Positions 25,801-36,549 of a stretch of 64,000 bases of DNA are shown piece by piece. The position numbers and the translations under genes were made by a program. Numbering within the stretch: position 1 is the stretch's first letter; each line of letters opens with the position of its first letter. Where the stretch lies: positions 856,011-920,010 of the forward strand of contig CAWUHX010000142.1 of the NCBI GenBank assembly GCA_963922205.1, read 5' to 3'. Below the pieces are notes generated by a model. The model made no database searches. It saw only the letters and a program-made list of their open reading frames with translations, and was not told where the DNA came from. Source of the stretch: Romanomermis culicivorax (lineage: Eukaryota > Nematoda > Enoplea > Mermithida > Mermithidae).

Positions 25801-28173
25801 ATTTAAAAAGTTATAGTTTAGCAGAGCGCTAGTTTCATAGTCGCACTCCGCTCTGGAATGAGGCCATGCCAAATGATAGGCCAATGGCATAAATTTACAG
25901 ATGACCTCTAACTCTGGAAAGTTTCGCTCATCTAACATACCTGAAATTTTTGCCAGATTTGGCGTATAAAAATTGGTCTTGTAGGCCTGTCTATGACCTT
26001 CGATACCCACTGGGTAGTGGTTATTAGAGGAAAACACCTCTTGTGGGATGTTATCAGGCTTCCCGGCTTGTTGCCAGTATACCTTGGCGTTTTCGTATAA
26101 CGTCAACGAAATCTTACCGTCTAAATCCCAATAGGTTGCACCTGATTTGAGATTTTCCAGTATATCCTTCGAAATATTAACCCAGTCTGGTATCTGGACA
26201 TCCTGGATTTTGTCGGGATCACTGTCTTCAGTGTATCCGTTGTCCTTCATCGGCTTACTATCTCTTGGGAGCAGTGGATAGAAGCCACTCGGCAATTGAA
26301 CTCCCTGAGGACGAACTGGATTACACTCCGTGGGCGCGGTATAATAACCTGTGTTATTTCCCTGCATTTGAACAGCCCAATGGTTATACATTTCACACTT
26401 CATCATGTGATAGACCATATTTGGTTGAACCTGATCGGTTTCCATAACTGGGGTACCTAGCCCCATTTCTCGATTCACGTTGCCCGGAATCATTAGATAT
26501 TGTTGATAAAAATGTAGGGCAACGGTGTTGATCTGTTTGGGATCAACCTTGTCATGGTCGAAAATCTGCATTTGCATAAGCAGCTGATCGGCCATGCCAT
26601 AGTGAATCGCTGCAAACATGACCAATAAGGAATAATACGCGTCTAGAGCGGCGTACCTAAGCTCTTCCGGTAATATTCCCCTTTTGGCAAACCGATCACG
26701 GTTCGCTTTTAATGAAAAGTCATACTGATAGGGGCCCACATCTATCAAGTAAAATTCCGTGAACAATCCCTTTAACCGAAAGGTTTCGGGACAGATACCT
26801 GTCTGAAAACATTTTTTCTCCAGATTTACCCCTACCATGGTTAGAGCGAAACGGTCTAAGTCGAAGTATCGACCTTTGGTCTTCCTAAGACTTTCCCGTA
26901 AGGGCACAGTTTTGTCTCTGTCCTTATTTTCTCACCCTGCACCACATACGTTATAGATACTTACCAAATCCTCCAATACCGAATATCCGGCGAAGAGCAT
27001 GGCGGAATTCAAAAAGTCATGGAGGCTGGTCCATCCTCTGAGTATCATCGACGTCGTATCGATAACGTAGGTTTGACCGTTCGTCAGCGCGAAGCTTATG
27101 TATAGGGCAAACTGCTTTCCCATTGGATTGTCGACCTCTCTCGTTTTAAACAAGGCGGCGACTTTATCCTGGTTGACTTTTTCAACATCGAATCCACAAA
27201 CTGGTTGTCCTCTGAAGATTGATACTTCTCGGATAAAGTGGAGTGTCTGGCTGACTTTCCCGATGTCTACCATTCTTGGTTCCTTGGGATTAGCCGGCCA
27301 GTACCCAAAAGTGGCTTTAAACCACTGATCCAGTTCATGGATTCGCACGGCCCTTTTGACGTTGTAGTCTAAAGATTAAAGATACTATTATATTTAGTGA
27401 TTATTCCCCTTTCTTCAGCGCATTTCTAGGGTCTATATTACACCAGCACCACAACACCAAGCGGGTTAAGTTTCGCAGAAAAATAAATTTAGTGCAGGTT
27501 GTTAGGTGAGCCACTGATATACAAACATTGAGCTGGTAGGCAACTAACACCTTACCAAATCTTACCCTTGCTACCTCTATATGTTGGGGAGGGTAGACCT
27601 GATCCAATTGTCCACCACTTGATCGGACACCAATCTCTGACCAGCTGCTTGAGCGACCAACTATGCTCCATTTATGGCGCTGTATTTACAATTTTTATAG
27701 CGCTCGAAATTGATAATTTTTAATGAATTTGATATCGAAAAAGTGATATACTTTGATTTGATTTGAAAATAAATAATTTTTGATAAATTTTGAATGATAA
27801 AACTTTAAACGGGCTGAACCCAAGGTTCTAGGTTTCCCTTGAATCGTATAGCTCTCGGTGGTATCAGGTATATTTCCAAATTGGAAATTCCCTGCTTGGC
27901 TTCGAGCTTCCGCTTCTCAGTACTCCCATTTTTCGTTCCCTCTAAGTTCTAACCTCGTCTGCCCTTTGGGGCGCCGAGCTGGTCTTCCAGTGACTTCTGG
28001 GCATTACCTGCGGTTTCCAAGAAGATTTGATAAAAATAAGTTCGAAACTTACCGTCAATAAAGAAAAAACGGTTATCTTGGCGGTGCTGGGCCCTGTCAT
28101 ATTCGACGTGGCGCTCTGTGTGCGACCACTCGCGCGACGGAGCTTGTTGGCGGTTCCGCGCGCCTTTTCCCAT
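22864..28173 (-). CDS. Element 1 extra ORF (ORF3): DEDDy exonuclease-like polyprotein with RGG tail, spliced, interrupted by stops
   Basis: Exon 1 is 28173-28053 (40 codons plus one base, starting [10 protein letters not shown]), ending at a strong donor ACG|GTAAGT. Exon 2 starts at 27368 after TTTAG and the phases agree. Exon 2 stays open in one frame to 22864 except for single stops at 26934-26932 (TGA), 25254-25252 (TAG), 24285-24283 (TGA) and 23190-23188 (TAA). The parts, in order: (1) an RNase D/WRN-like 3'-5' exonuclease with Exo I GFDVE (27189-27181), an Exo II-like region ending LEDL near 26975, and Exo [12 protein letters not shown] with the DEDDy Tyr and Asp (26655-26641); (2) about 430 aa unrecognised; (3) a Pro/Gln-rich, then Asp/Glu-rich, then Lys/Arg-rich coiled-coil region (25251-24286); (4) a Trp-rich helical region followed by a Ser-rich tail (24282-23191); (5) an RGG/Gln-rich end (23166-22864). 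It occupies the env position but shows no signal peptide or membrane anchor. An exonuclease acting on RNA or cDNA ends in the element life cycle is an inference. Confidence 0.75.
23191..24282 (-). CDS. Element 1 ORF3 segment: Trp-rich helical region (between in-frame stops)
   Basis: This segment lies between the TGA at 24285-24283 and the TAA at 23190-23188, in the same frame as its neighbours. It begins with a Ser/Thr/Lys-rich linker. A compact region follows, rich in Trp, Tyr, Phe and Ile ([40 protein letters not shown]), predicted by eye to be mostly helical. It ends in a Ser/Gln-rich tail. I recognise no family. A nucleoprotein- or capsid-like fold is only a guess from composition and from the RGG segment next to it. 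Confidence 0.6.
27369..28052 (-). other. Element 1 ORF3 intron (684 nt)
   Basis: On the minus strand it starts GTAAGT and ends TTTAATCTTTAG. The split codon G|AC is restored as Asp, and the peptide then continues YNVKRAVRI without a stop. This supports a spliced mRNA for the extra ORF. A further strong GTAAG-type site near 27560 could give alternatives. Confidence 0.65.
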
Positions 28174-28589
28174 CTCTTTTCGTTTCGAAATTTTTTCTTT
28201 CGATTGATAAATTTATAAAATTTAAAATTTTATTGAACGCTGAAAAAGTTTAATTTAGCAGTTCTGCTAATTTCCTTTATATAGCAGTTCGGGGAATATT
28301 TTACTTCTTCCTTCGGATGGAAGTTTAGAATTCAGATAAGCGGGGCAGCTGTAATTTGATTTTAGAAAAATGAAAAATTAATTTTTTGGAAAAATGCCAA
28401 AATGTTTTGGGTTGTCACTTTGGTCTAAAATTCCGAAGAATTTTTCCCAAAGTCTGAGATAAATACGAAAAATTTACAAAATTAATTACGAATTATATAA
28501 ACGTGATAAATATTACAAAATAATACAAATTTAATTAAAATTTAGTACCTACACGCGCGAGATATATACATAATTTAAAAAAAAAAAAA
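28174..28589 (-). other. Element 1 spacer between pol and ORF3
   Basis: About 415 nt, A/T-rich, without ORFs. It may hold the acceptor for a spliced transcript or an internal promoter; nothing specific can be identified. Confidence 0.5.
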
Positions 28590-31500
28590 TCAGCGCGAGA
28601 TCGCGCATAGATTCGCCTTGAGCGAATTTCCAAATGATTTCATTTGGTTTGGCGCTCCAGTCGTAACTGTTTGTGCCATATTGGAAAGTGAAGTATTTTC
28701 GTCACGTGGCGCGTCCTGATTGGCTCGCGCTATTCGCGGCAAGACCCTAGTGGTCTCGTAACGAAAATGTTTCAACCTGCTGATTGAAACAGTTTGGCGA
28801 TTTAGCGGGTTGTCCCAATGCACAATGGTGACAACATTCTCCGCTTCTCGCGAAATGTCCGTAACTATGAACCGACCGGACCATGGTAGTCCTAATTTTT
28901 TCTGCTTGTCTACCTTGAGCAGAACCCAGTCCTTTTCTTTAAATCCATTTTGCTTGGACTTTTTATCGAAGTATTTCTTCGATTTTTCGGCAGCACTCTG
29001 GATATTTTTAGCAATATCCTCGTAAAGGTTGACTAAATGATTGGTCAACACAAATTTGTATGCCTCTGCATTGCTGTCCGGCATTACAATATCGTATGCT
29101 TTCGATAAGTTTAACCCAAGGTTGCCTCATGACCTCTAAGCAGTGAAAATGGGGATTGCCCTGTGGCTGCATGTGGTGTGGCATTATATGCAAACACCAC
29201 GGCTCTCAAGTATCTTGGCCAGTTATCTTTTTCCTCAATGGCCACTTTTCTGAGCTGTTTGATGAGTGTCTGATTAAATCTCTCTACCATGCCGTTACCT
29301 TGTGGGTGGTAGGCTGTTGTATAGATTTTCTGACACTCTAATAACTTGCAGATCTCTTTCATTAGATCTGAGGTAAAACAACCTCCTCTATCGCTGAGTA
29401 ACCTCCGTGGAGTCCTGTGTCTAAATACAATAGTTTGTAGAAAAGTATCTACAACGGTGCTAGCTGACTGATCCGGGATCAGTTCAGCTTCAACCCACTT
29501 TGTAAAATAGTCCTGAAAGACTATGACATACGGTCTCTTCTCACTAAGTGGAGAAATACTCACGATATCCACTGATACTATGTCAAAAGGACCTTGTGGA
29601 ATAATTGGTATCAGTGGAGGAATTTCTGTGTTTCCCTGATTAGCCATTTGACAAACTGGACAAAATTTTATCCAGTGCCTGACATCCTTCTCTATTCCAG
29701 GCCACCAGAACCGTTTTTTAATCATGGCAAGGGTCCTTTTGAACCCCTGATGAGTCATCATCACGGCACCGTGGTACTGGTGCAAAGTATTGTCCCTTAG
29801 GCAGGATGGGACGACCACCTGATCATCCGATCCCTGTCCGGCTTCGCGGTATAACACTTCATTCTGGATATAAAATCCACTGTGATACTTGGTTGTCCCA
29901 TTCGGACCCAATCTATCAAAGTATGGTTGTAATACCTGATCTTTTCTCTGCAAGAGGGCCATGAGATCATCTCTAATTAGCCCTTTTGGTAATTCATCTT
30001 CTTTGGGGTCTGCCAAAGTAAACTCCTGTTCTTTTTCTGGGTATAACCAGGTTACTCTTTTTTCCTTACCTTTGTCCTGGTTTCCCCTACTTACCTTGTC
30101 ATTGACCTGACTGCCATCAGGCTGGATCTGAGCCTGATTACTCTTCTCCGCTTCTTTCGCCATGCTCCTTGTAGTTACGGCGTTTACCAAGTCTGCAGGC
30201 GAGTTTGATTCTGGATCACCCTCAGAATCTTCTGGATATATTTGGGTGAATCTCGGACTTATTTCAGTCCTCTGATTATTCTTACCTTTTGGCTCCGGAT
30301 ATAACGGAGTACCGTCTTCTGGATTCCTATCTGTCAGAATTCTGAATCTCTTTACCAAATTGAGATGCTTTTTCTCAATAAGCTGTGCCTCAAGATCTTT
30401 CAGATTTCCAGACTCTCGTCTATCCTCTGAGAACATATGTTCCCATTTTGGCGGTATCTTTTCTGCTTGGTCGTCTGGTTTATCCATCCTGGACAAAAAG
30501 TCTGCCATGGCGTTTTGTTTTCCAGGCACATACTCTAGCTTATGGTTGAACTGAGAGATGAACGAGTACCATCTCTTCAACTTACCATTGGTCATGGCAT
30601 TGACCTTCATTGACAACAAAGGTTTGTGATCAGTTCTTATGATCACCTTATGACCTACTAGGTAGTGCTTGTATAACTTTAAGCCATACACTATTGCCAA
30701 GCACTCCCTTTCCGTGGCTGACCACTTTTTCTCATCCGCCTTTAAAATTCTGCTATTATAAGCAATTACCCAGCGGTCCGACTTGGTCTCCTGGTAAAGG
30801 ACTGCTCCTAGTGCAGTTCCGCTGGCATCTGTCTGAAGGACAAAGTCCGCAGACCCGTCCAAAACCGGATACCTAAGGAATGGCACAGACAATAGTGCTT
30901 CTTTCAGGCTCCTAAAAGCCTGATGGTGAACCTCCGTGATTTCCCAAACACAGTTCTTCCCAGTTAATTTATACAAAGGTTCAGCGTGTTTAGCCAAACC
31001 CGGTATGAACTTTTTACACCACTGCAACATACCTAAAAACCTTTGCAGTTTTCGTTTAGACTCTGGGAATGGGAAATCATTTATTGCTTTGACCTTTTTC
31101 GGATCTGGGGAAACTCCATCCGAATTTAAGATATGTCCTAAAAAATGGACTCTCTCAGGCAGGAATTCACACTTCTCCGGCTTCAAGGTCAAGTGAGCCT
31201 TTCTTAGAGCTTGCAGGACTAGCTCTAGATTAACTAGGTGTTCCTCAAACGTATTTGAGAACACAATAATATCGTCTATATAGACTAGACAGATCTTCCA
31301 CACATATGGGTGCAAAACTCTTTCCATCGTGCGCTGGAATTCTGCTGGCGCGTTCTTTAGGCCAAAGGGCATGACTTTAAATTGATAAAGCCCTTCTTGG
31401 CATATGAAAGCAGTTTTTTCCTTGCTTTCTTCATCCATTGGCACTTGCCAATACCCTGATTTGAGATCTAAGGTGGTATAGAACTTCGCTTTACCTAAAC

Positions 31501-34500
31501 AGTCTAGATAGTCATCCATTCTAGGAATGGGATACTTATCATCCTTGGTGACGTCATTTATACCCCTAAAGTCCACTACTGGTCGCTTGGTACCATCCTT
31601 TTTACCTACTAGAAATAACGGAGCTGCCCAAGGCGACTTTGATGGCTCTATTACACCCTTTTTGAGCATATCTTGGACATGCTCACGAACATGTGGCCGC
31701 AAATTAATAGCGGTCCTGTGGTACCTTTTTGCCACAGGGGCTGCATCGCCTGTATTTATTTTACAGGTCAAATAGGGTGTAGTAGTTGGAGGATCATTGG
31801 GCAAGCTGAACACGTCTCTATATTTTGCGAGACACCGTAGAGCTTGTTCCAATTGCTCTGATGGTATATTGGATTTAGCCAGCATATTGTACAAGGCTTC
31901 CTTGAACTCTTTCTCATCCACTTGAGTCGAATCAGGCCTAGCCTGGACTGCACAAGTTTGCAGCTTCTCCAAATCCTCGACTATCTTCCCCTTAAGTTGA
32001 TCTTGGTTATCAGTATCACACAACACTGAATTAGTATGGCCAATTATTTGATTTCTTTTCAAATGGCATCCTGATCCTGTGTTGTTGGATACCATAACTA
32101 CAAAATCATCTTTTGTACCATCTACTATGGTACTGTCTATGTGGAACCTTTCTTCATTGTCTTCAGACTCTATTATAATTCCATTCAGGCGATTTTCGCC
32201 TACCTTATCCCAAAGTTTTGCCCTCAGAAGTATATCAGTACCACTTGGTAAGTAGATGGGATTCACACTCACCACTGGCACCAAAACCTTTAGCAGGCAA
32301 ATCTTTGGCTGGTATTGGTCGGTGGCGCTCATCGTGGATTCCGTGGTGCTCGTGGTCATGACCTCTCCACAATTCGATTGGGGCTGGTCCGGCGTCACGT
32401 ATATCCGTTGCTGACGGTTGTTGAGCGTCATCGTCCTATTCCTGAAATCTATTATGGCTCCTACCTGAGGATGAGCCAAAAAGTCTGTACCTACTATAAC
32501 ATTTTCACCTGCTTCAGGAATTACAATTGCTTTAACGGGGAACTGTCCACACAATGTATCCATCCTAAATTGGATATACCCATGGGCTTGGACTGTCTTA
32601 CCGTTGGCTACAGTAACATTTAATATCCTCGGATATTCAGTGTAATCCGGGCCCAAAGTTTCTTTCAGAAACTTAGCCGACATGACAGTGCACTGAGCTC
32701 CTGTGTCAATTAAAGCCATTGTCTTACGACCTCCTATAACAACCTCAATATGGAATGGGGCTGTTCTGGGGTACGTATCCAGCAAATGTTGCTCCTGGGG
32801 ACTAGCTGGTGTGCCTCTCCTTATTACTTGTATTGATGGTACTACAGGTTGTGGTGCAATTGCATTCATTTGCACAATACTACCTAATACAACATTTGGG
32901 CAACTCACTCTCTGGTTTACTTCACCTAAAGGACTCATTTGAGATTGCCTTGCAACCATAACACTCGAATAATCCTTTTGAGGTGGCTGATTTGTGAATT
33001 GACCCTGTTGAAGAGTCTGAGTCGGTCCCATAATAGCCTGAGGTGGCTGAGGTTGCTGTATTGCAGCCTGTTGTTGGTATTGCTGCATTTGTTGGAACTG
33101 CTTTTGCAGCTCCTTTTGTCTTTTGAACTCCAGGAACTCATTGTAATCGGAGTTCTGTAAATAACTCTCCTGGCTATCCTGATGACCTGAATAGCCTACA
33201 TTATACGCACCTCTACCTCTGCTATTAAAGTTGGCATTTGGGTAACCTCCTCTACCTCTATAGTTACCTCGAGCAAAAGTGTTGAAGCCTCCCCTGTTGA
33301 AGCTAGGGAAGCTGGCTCTACCTCTGCTCCTGCGCTCGGACAACACTCTCAATGTCCTGCAGTCTGCAGTATTATGTGTTATGTTCTTATGGAACTCACA
33401 CCATGGCTTTGTCGGATCTCGGGAAACTTGACCTCCCTGACTGGTACTAGGTATGGCCGGATCAGACCGATTTTCCATTTGCCTGTTATCAACCTTTTGC
33501 TGGAGCTGGTCGAACCTTTCGACCAGTTGTACCATCTCTTTAGAGATTTTCAATAGGAGAGATTCTTTCTTACCTTTTTCGGTCTGAGCCCTAGGGGCTT
33601 CCCGAACTGGAATCTCTTCTATCTCAGGAGAATCACTCCTTGACCTTTGGGTTTGGGCCTGTGCCTGATTACCTACAGTTTGATATGGTTGCCGAAACCT
33701 TTGTCTCTGGCCTAGTTGATATCCTTCTGACTGATTTCTAGCAACTACGGCAATTTCAGGATCATGCCCACTAGGCATACCTACTTCATTAATAACAATA
33801 GGATCCTGTTGTGTACCCTTGGGTCCATATCTCTGAAAGGCATTCTTACGTTCAATGTCATGAACTTCAACTGCTAGATCATACCAAGTTCTAAAGGTAT
33901 GCTTTGAATTCTTAAGTTCAGACTGGAACGTGGGGTCACTCTTATATATGAAGGTGTCAATGATCAGTCTCTGTTTAGACTGGTAGTCCAAATCACCTTT
34001 AACTAGTTCCACTAATATACTGACCCTTTTTAAAAACTCTACGGCCTGTTCATTGGGTCTTTGTTGGATCTCAAACAATTCCCTGGTTAACATTTCCAGG
34101 TTACACTCAGGTGCAAAGACATTTATAATGGCTCTCCTGGCCTCCCTATAGGTCATGTTGTCTCCTGCAACAGCCTTCGGTCTACCTTTAGAAAGCCTCA
34201 GCAGTGCTTCATACTTAGCTGATTCGGGTGTATCCCTACGGAATTCCCCTTCAAGTGCTGTTAAGAAGCTAAGCACCTGCTGATTTACCATACCCTCATC
34301 TAAAAGTTTGGGTAACACACCTTTAACGATATTCCTAACTACAATCTCTTGTGCCAAATTATTTGATGGCACCTCCCTCTGATCATAAGCTGCCGTTAAC
34401 ACTGGATCAATATCAGTGTTGAGGGATTGCAGCATAACTCTATTTGGATCTCGTTGAGGTGGTACACCTCCTTGATTTGATGGTATATTGTCTCTGTCAA

Positions 34501-35419
34501 ACCTGTAATCCCTATATGGGAAACATGCCAATTGATCTGGTCTAAGGGTATCTGGATCAACTATATTTCCTCTACCATCATAGACCACTCTTGTTAAAGT
34601 TGGATGCTGCGAAGCTATCTGATTTGGGTTTCTGAAGTCTGCTGATTGCTCAGCTCCCTCGAATCGAAAATCTCTAGCTGGACCTCTCCAACTTTTGGGC
34701 TCAAAGTTAAGCCTTTGCCCTTCATCAATATCAGGCCTATTACTAGGCCCTGCGCCTGCATTCATTTCAGCATTGAGACGGTTGTCTCTTTCTGCACCCT
34801 TAACACATGGTCTAACCTGTCTATCCGGCTCCTGTCGGCCCCTGTCGGCTTCCCTTTTGTTGTCCTCGGTGGCGGCATTCGCGATGATGTCGAATAAAGC
34901 TTCGACGGTCCCTTTCAATTCGCGTAGCTGCGTCGCCAACTCTTGATTGGACATTTCGGGAGCTCTTTCCTGTGGTTGGAATCGCTCTTGTTCTTGGGGA
35001 ATCCTCTCGAATCGTTGGTCGGTTTCGGGGTCCCTTTCTTCCAAATTTGGTCGAATCTCGGGCGTAATTACGTCCCTTTTCGGTCCTGCTAATTCGACCT
35101 TTGGTGGTGGTGACCTTTTCAAATTTCGCTGCGGGGGTCCATCGGCGTCTGGGTTCGGATTCGCCGGGCCTGCCTCCTGCGGATCGATGGCAATCGCTGG
35201 TGGTCGGTCAATTGGTACGCCTGCATCTTGCAGCGTAAAATGCATTGCATTTTGTTGCAATGGTTGAACCCTCGCGGGAGTTTGATCTGGGATCACTGGG
35301 TCCGGAGCAGCCTGCCGTTGCTGATCTCCGTCTCCCAAATTGACTAGATTCCCAGCACTCGCCACTCTGGGTGGTGATCTACGTAAAGTATTACCTCTTG
35401 GTATCCTTTCGTTAGGCAT
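28590..35419 (-). CDS. Element 1 gag-pol polyprotein, with one frameshift near the integrase C-terminus
   Basis: Gag, protease, reverse transcriptase, RNase H and integrase are in a single frame from the ATG at 35419 to a stop at 29111 (2102 codons). In order: a Pro/Arg-rich N-terminus and capsid region; an Arg/Gly-rich stretch; a zinc-binding CEFH-x4-H-x4-C (about residue 673); protease DTGAQ (about 903); RT with LDLKSGYW and YIDD (about 1315 and 1381); RNase H TDASG (about 1529); integrase HHCC zinc finger (about 1885-1925) and D,D,E residues (about 1949, 2005 and 2044). After [10 protein letters not shown] the frame hits TAA. The C-terminal integrase part (YFDKKSKQ..., SH3-like tail) continues in the -1 frame from about 29110 to 28590. 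Aligned by eye to element 2, which is unbroken here, this is a one-base indel or a -1 shift site. Confidence 0.93.
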
Positions 35420-35515
35420 TTTAAATCCTGCTAACTTTCTGTAGAAACCTGGAGGATTTTCTTTTCTCCTAGTCTGACTACGAAGTTCCGTGGTAAGGAG
35501 TTAAAAGCCACCACT
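35420..35515 (-). other. Element 1 leader with primer-binding region
   Basis: 96 nt between the 5' LTR and the gag ATG. Two bases inside the LTR border, the minus strand reads TGGTGGCTTTTAACTCC, which begins TGG as a primer-binding site should. I cannot match it to a particular tRNA 3' end. Confidence 0.45.
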
Positions 35516-36127
35516 TGTTGTGCAGGTCTTTCCTTAAGAGGCGTAAGAAAAGATTGGGTCTGAACTGACCTGTTAGAACTGATCCCTTGGCTAAGCCTCG
35601 GTGATAGTGCAACAGTCCGGTTATCCCCAGACCTACAACAACAAAGATAAACTTTGCTCTAAATACGGGGGCCTTACCAAAGACCTCCGCAGTCTCCTAG
35701 ATGAGACAAGGAATCCCCTCAGGGATAAACTTACTTGGGTATAACCCGAAAGGGGTTTCCCAAAACTTACTTGAAGTAAGCCGGCGCCTGGGCCTTTGGC
35801 CCTCCGCCTTCGTCGATGCAAATATTCTAAACAAATAAACAAATATACGCAGCAATAAGTCCGACGAAATATGCAAAACGAATGTGGGTATACCACAGTA
35901 ATTAACTCATAAACAAAAGACGTTGCTGGGAAAAATGTATTTGGGGACGCCAGCAATAAAACCAAAATATAATAAAAACGTGAATATAGTGAAGAATGAT
36001 TTCACTATCATTTTTCGTCTTTCTTTGGCGCTCCATTCTATGCAAATGTCTGCGCCACTGGTCGTCCCTTTCGTCGATTTGCATGTCGATTTCCCCACAC
36101 GAATTGGCATCAACAGGGTGCCCAACA
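35516..36127 (-). repeat. Element 1 5' LTR (612 bp)
   Basis: Direct-repeat partner of 21497-22108, with the same length and ends. It should carry the promoter. No clear TATA box could be assigned with confidence. Confidence 0.95.
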
Positions 36128-36266
36128 CTTACTGGTGAGTTTTACTCTAAAAAATGTTAAATGTTGGCTGATATGCTCAGTAGTTTTCAGTCCTATTATG
36201 AAGTATGGCTTAGTAGCTTTCTACTTTCATTACTTAAGAGCATTTCAAAAAAACAGACTACACTTT

Positions 36267-36427
36267 TTAAACTAGCAACTTGGTCTGATATGGACGGCGA
36301 AGCACTATGTAAAATATCTTTTATGCATCACAGAATATCAGTGTATTCAGTCCGCGAAGGAAATAGAAGAAATTTGAACCAAGAACCTGAAATCTGCAAC
36401 AGTTCGGGTGCATGTCTGCAATACGTG
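36267..36427 (+). CDS. Possible exon of an unrecognised host gene
   Basis: An open frame with protein-like composition (WSDMDGEALCKISFMHHR, GACLQYVKLDYL) ends at a good donor A|GTGAGT at 36428. The upstream border coincides with a MITE end ('aaacag|actac'), so the acceptor is weak. It could be the 5' part of the gene whose exons appear after 52 kb, or a chance ORF. No family is recognised. Confidence 0.3.
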
Positions 36428-36549
36428 AAGTTGGATTATCTCAGTGAGTCGAGAATCCAAATTCCAGGTGAAAAAACACTGACTCAGATTTCCTGATTGA
36501 ATGCAGGAAATTAATGTAAACATCTTTTGAAAGTCGTAATAGTTCAAAA

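Larger units (their letters stand above)
21497..36127 (-). mobile_element. Element 1: Ty3/Gypsy-type LTR retrotransposon with extra exonuclease-like ORF
   Basis: A 14.6-kb element bounded by 612-bp LTRs that start TGTTG and end CAACA. A 4-bp target duplication CTTA lies at 21493-21496 and 36128-36131. The LTRs differ at 4 of 612 sites (0.65%), so insertion is recent. Order in element orientation (minus strand): 5' LTR, gag-pol in one frame, spliced extra ORF, 3' LTR. Integrase lying after RNase H places it in Ty3/Gypsy. At nearly three times the length of a simple Gypsy element, the excess is the extra ORF and about 750 nt of non-coding DNA before the 3' LTR. The coding parts hold one frameshift and four in-frame stops, so this copy is probably not autonomous as it stands. 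Confidence 0.95.
21420..36266. mobile_element. TA-flanked MITE family M1 copy, split by element 1
   Basis: Left remnant about 21420-21496 ('gttttttataaaatccttct'); right remnant 36128-36266, ending 'gagcatttcaaaaaaacagacta'. The right part, read in reverse, resembles the intact family member at 39716-39940 ('aatgaaagt..aaagc'). The LTR retrotransposon inserted into it. The left part is strongly diverged, so this assignment is tentative. Confidence 0.45.

Noticed and set aside
26890-26975. Tiny 42-nt intron (GTAAGT...AATAAG) removing the first TGA of ORF3
   Set aside because: The splice borders exist and the length is a multiple of three, but the removed residues (LVSIYNVCG) look like the conserved continuation of Exo II. 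A 42-nt intron is also shorter than any other here. Not fully excluded.
22864-28173. ORF3 as an envelope glycoprotein
   Set aside because: It is in the env position, but there is no signal peptide, no C-terminal membrane anchor, and its motifs and composition fit an exonuclease-like and RNA-binding protein.
29156-35267. Plus-strand ORFs of 60-106 codons across element 1 gag-pol
   Set aside because: They are antisense shadows of the long minus-strand frame, with no splice sites or recognisable domains.
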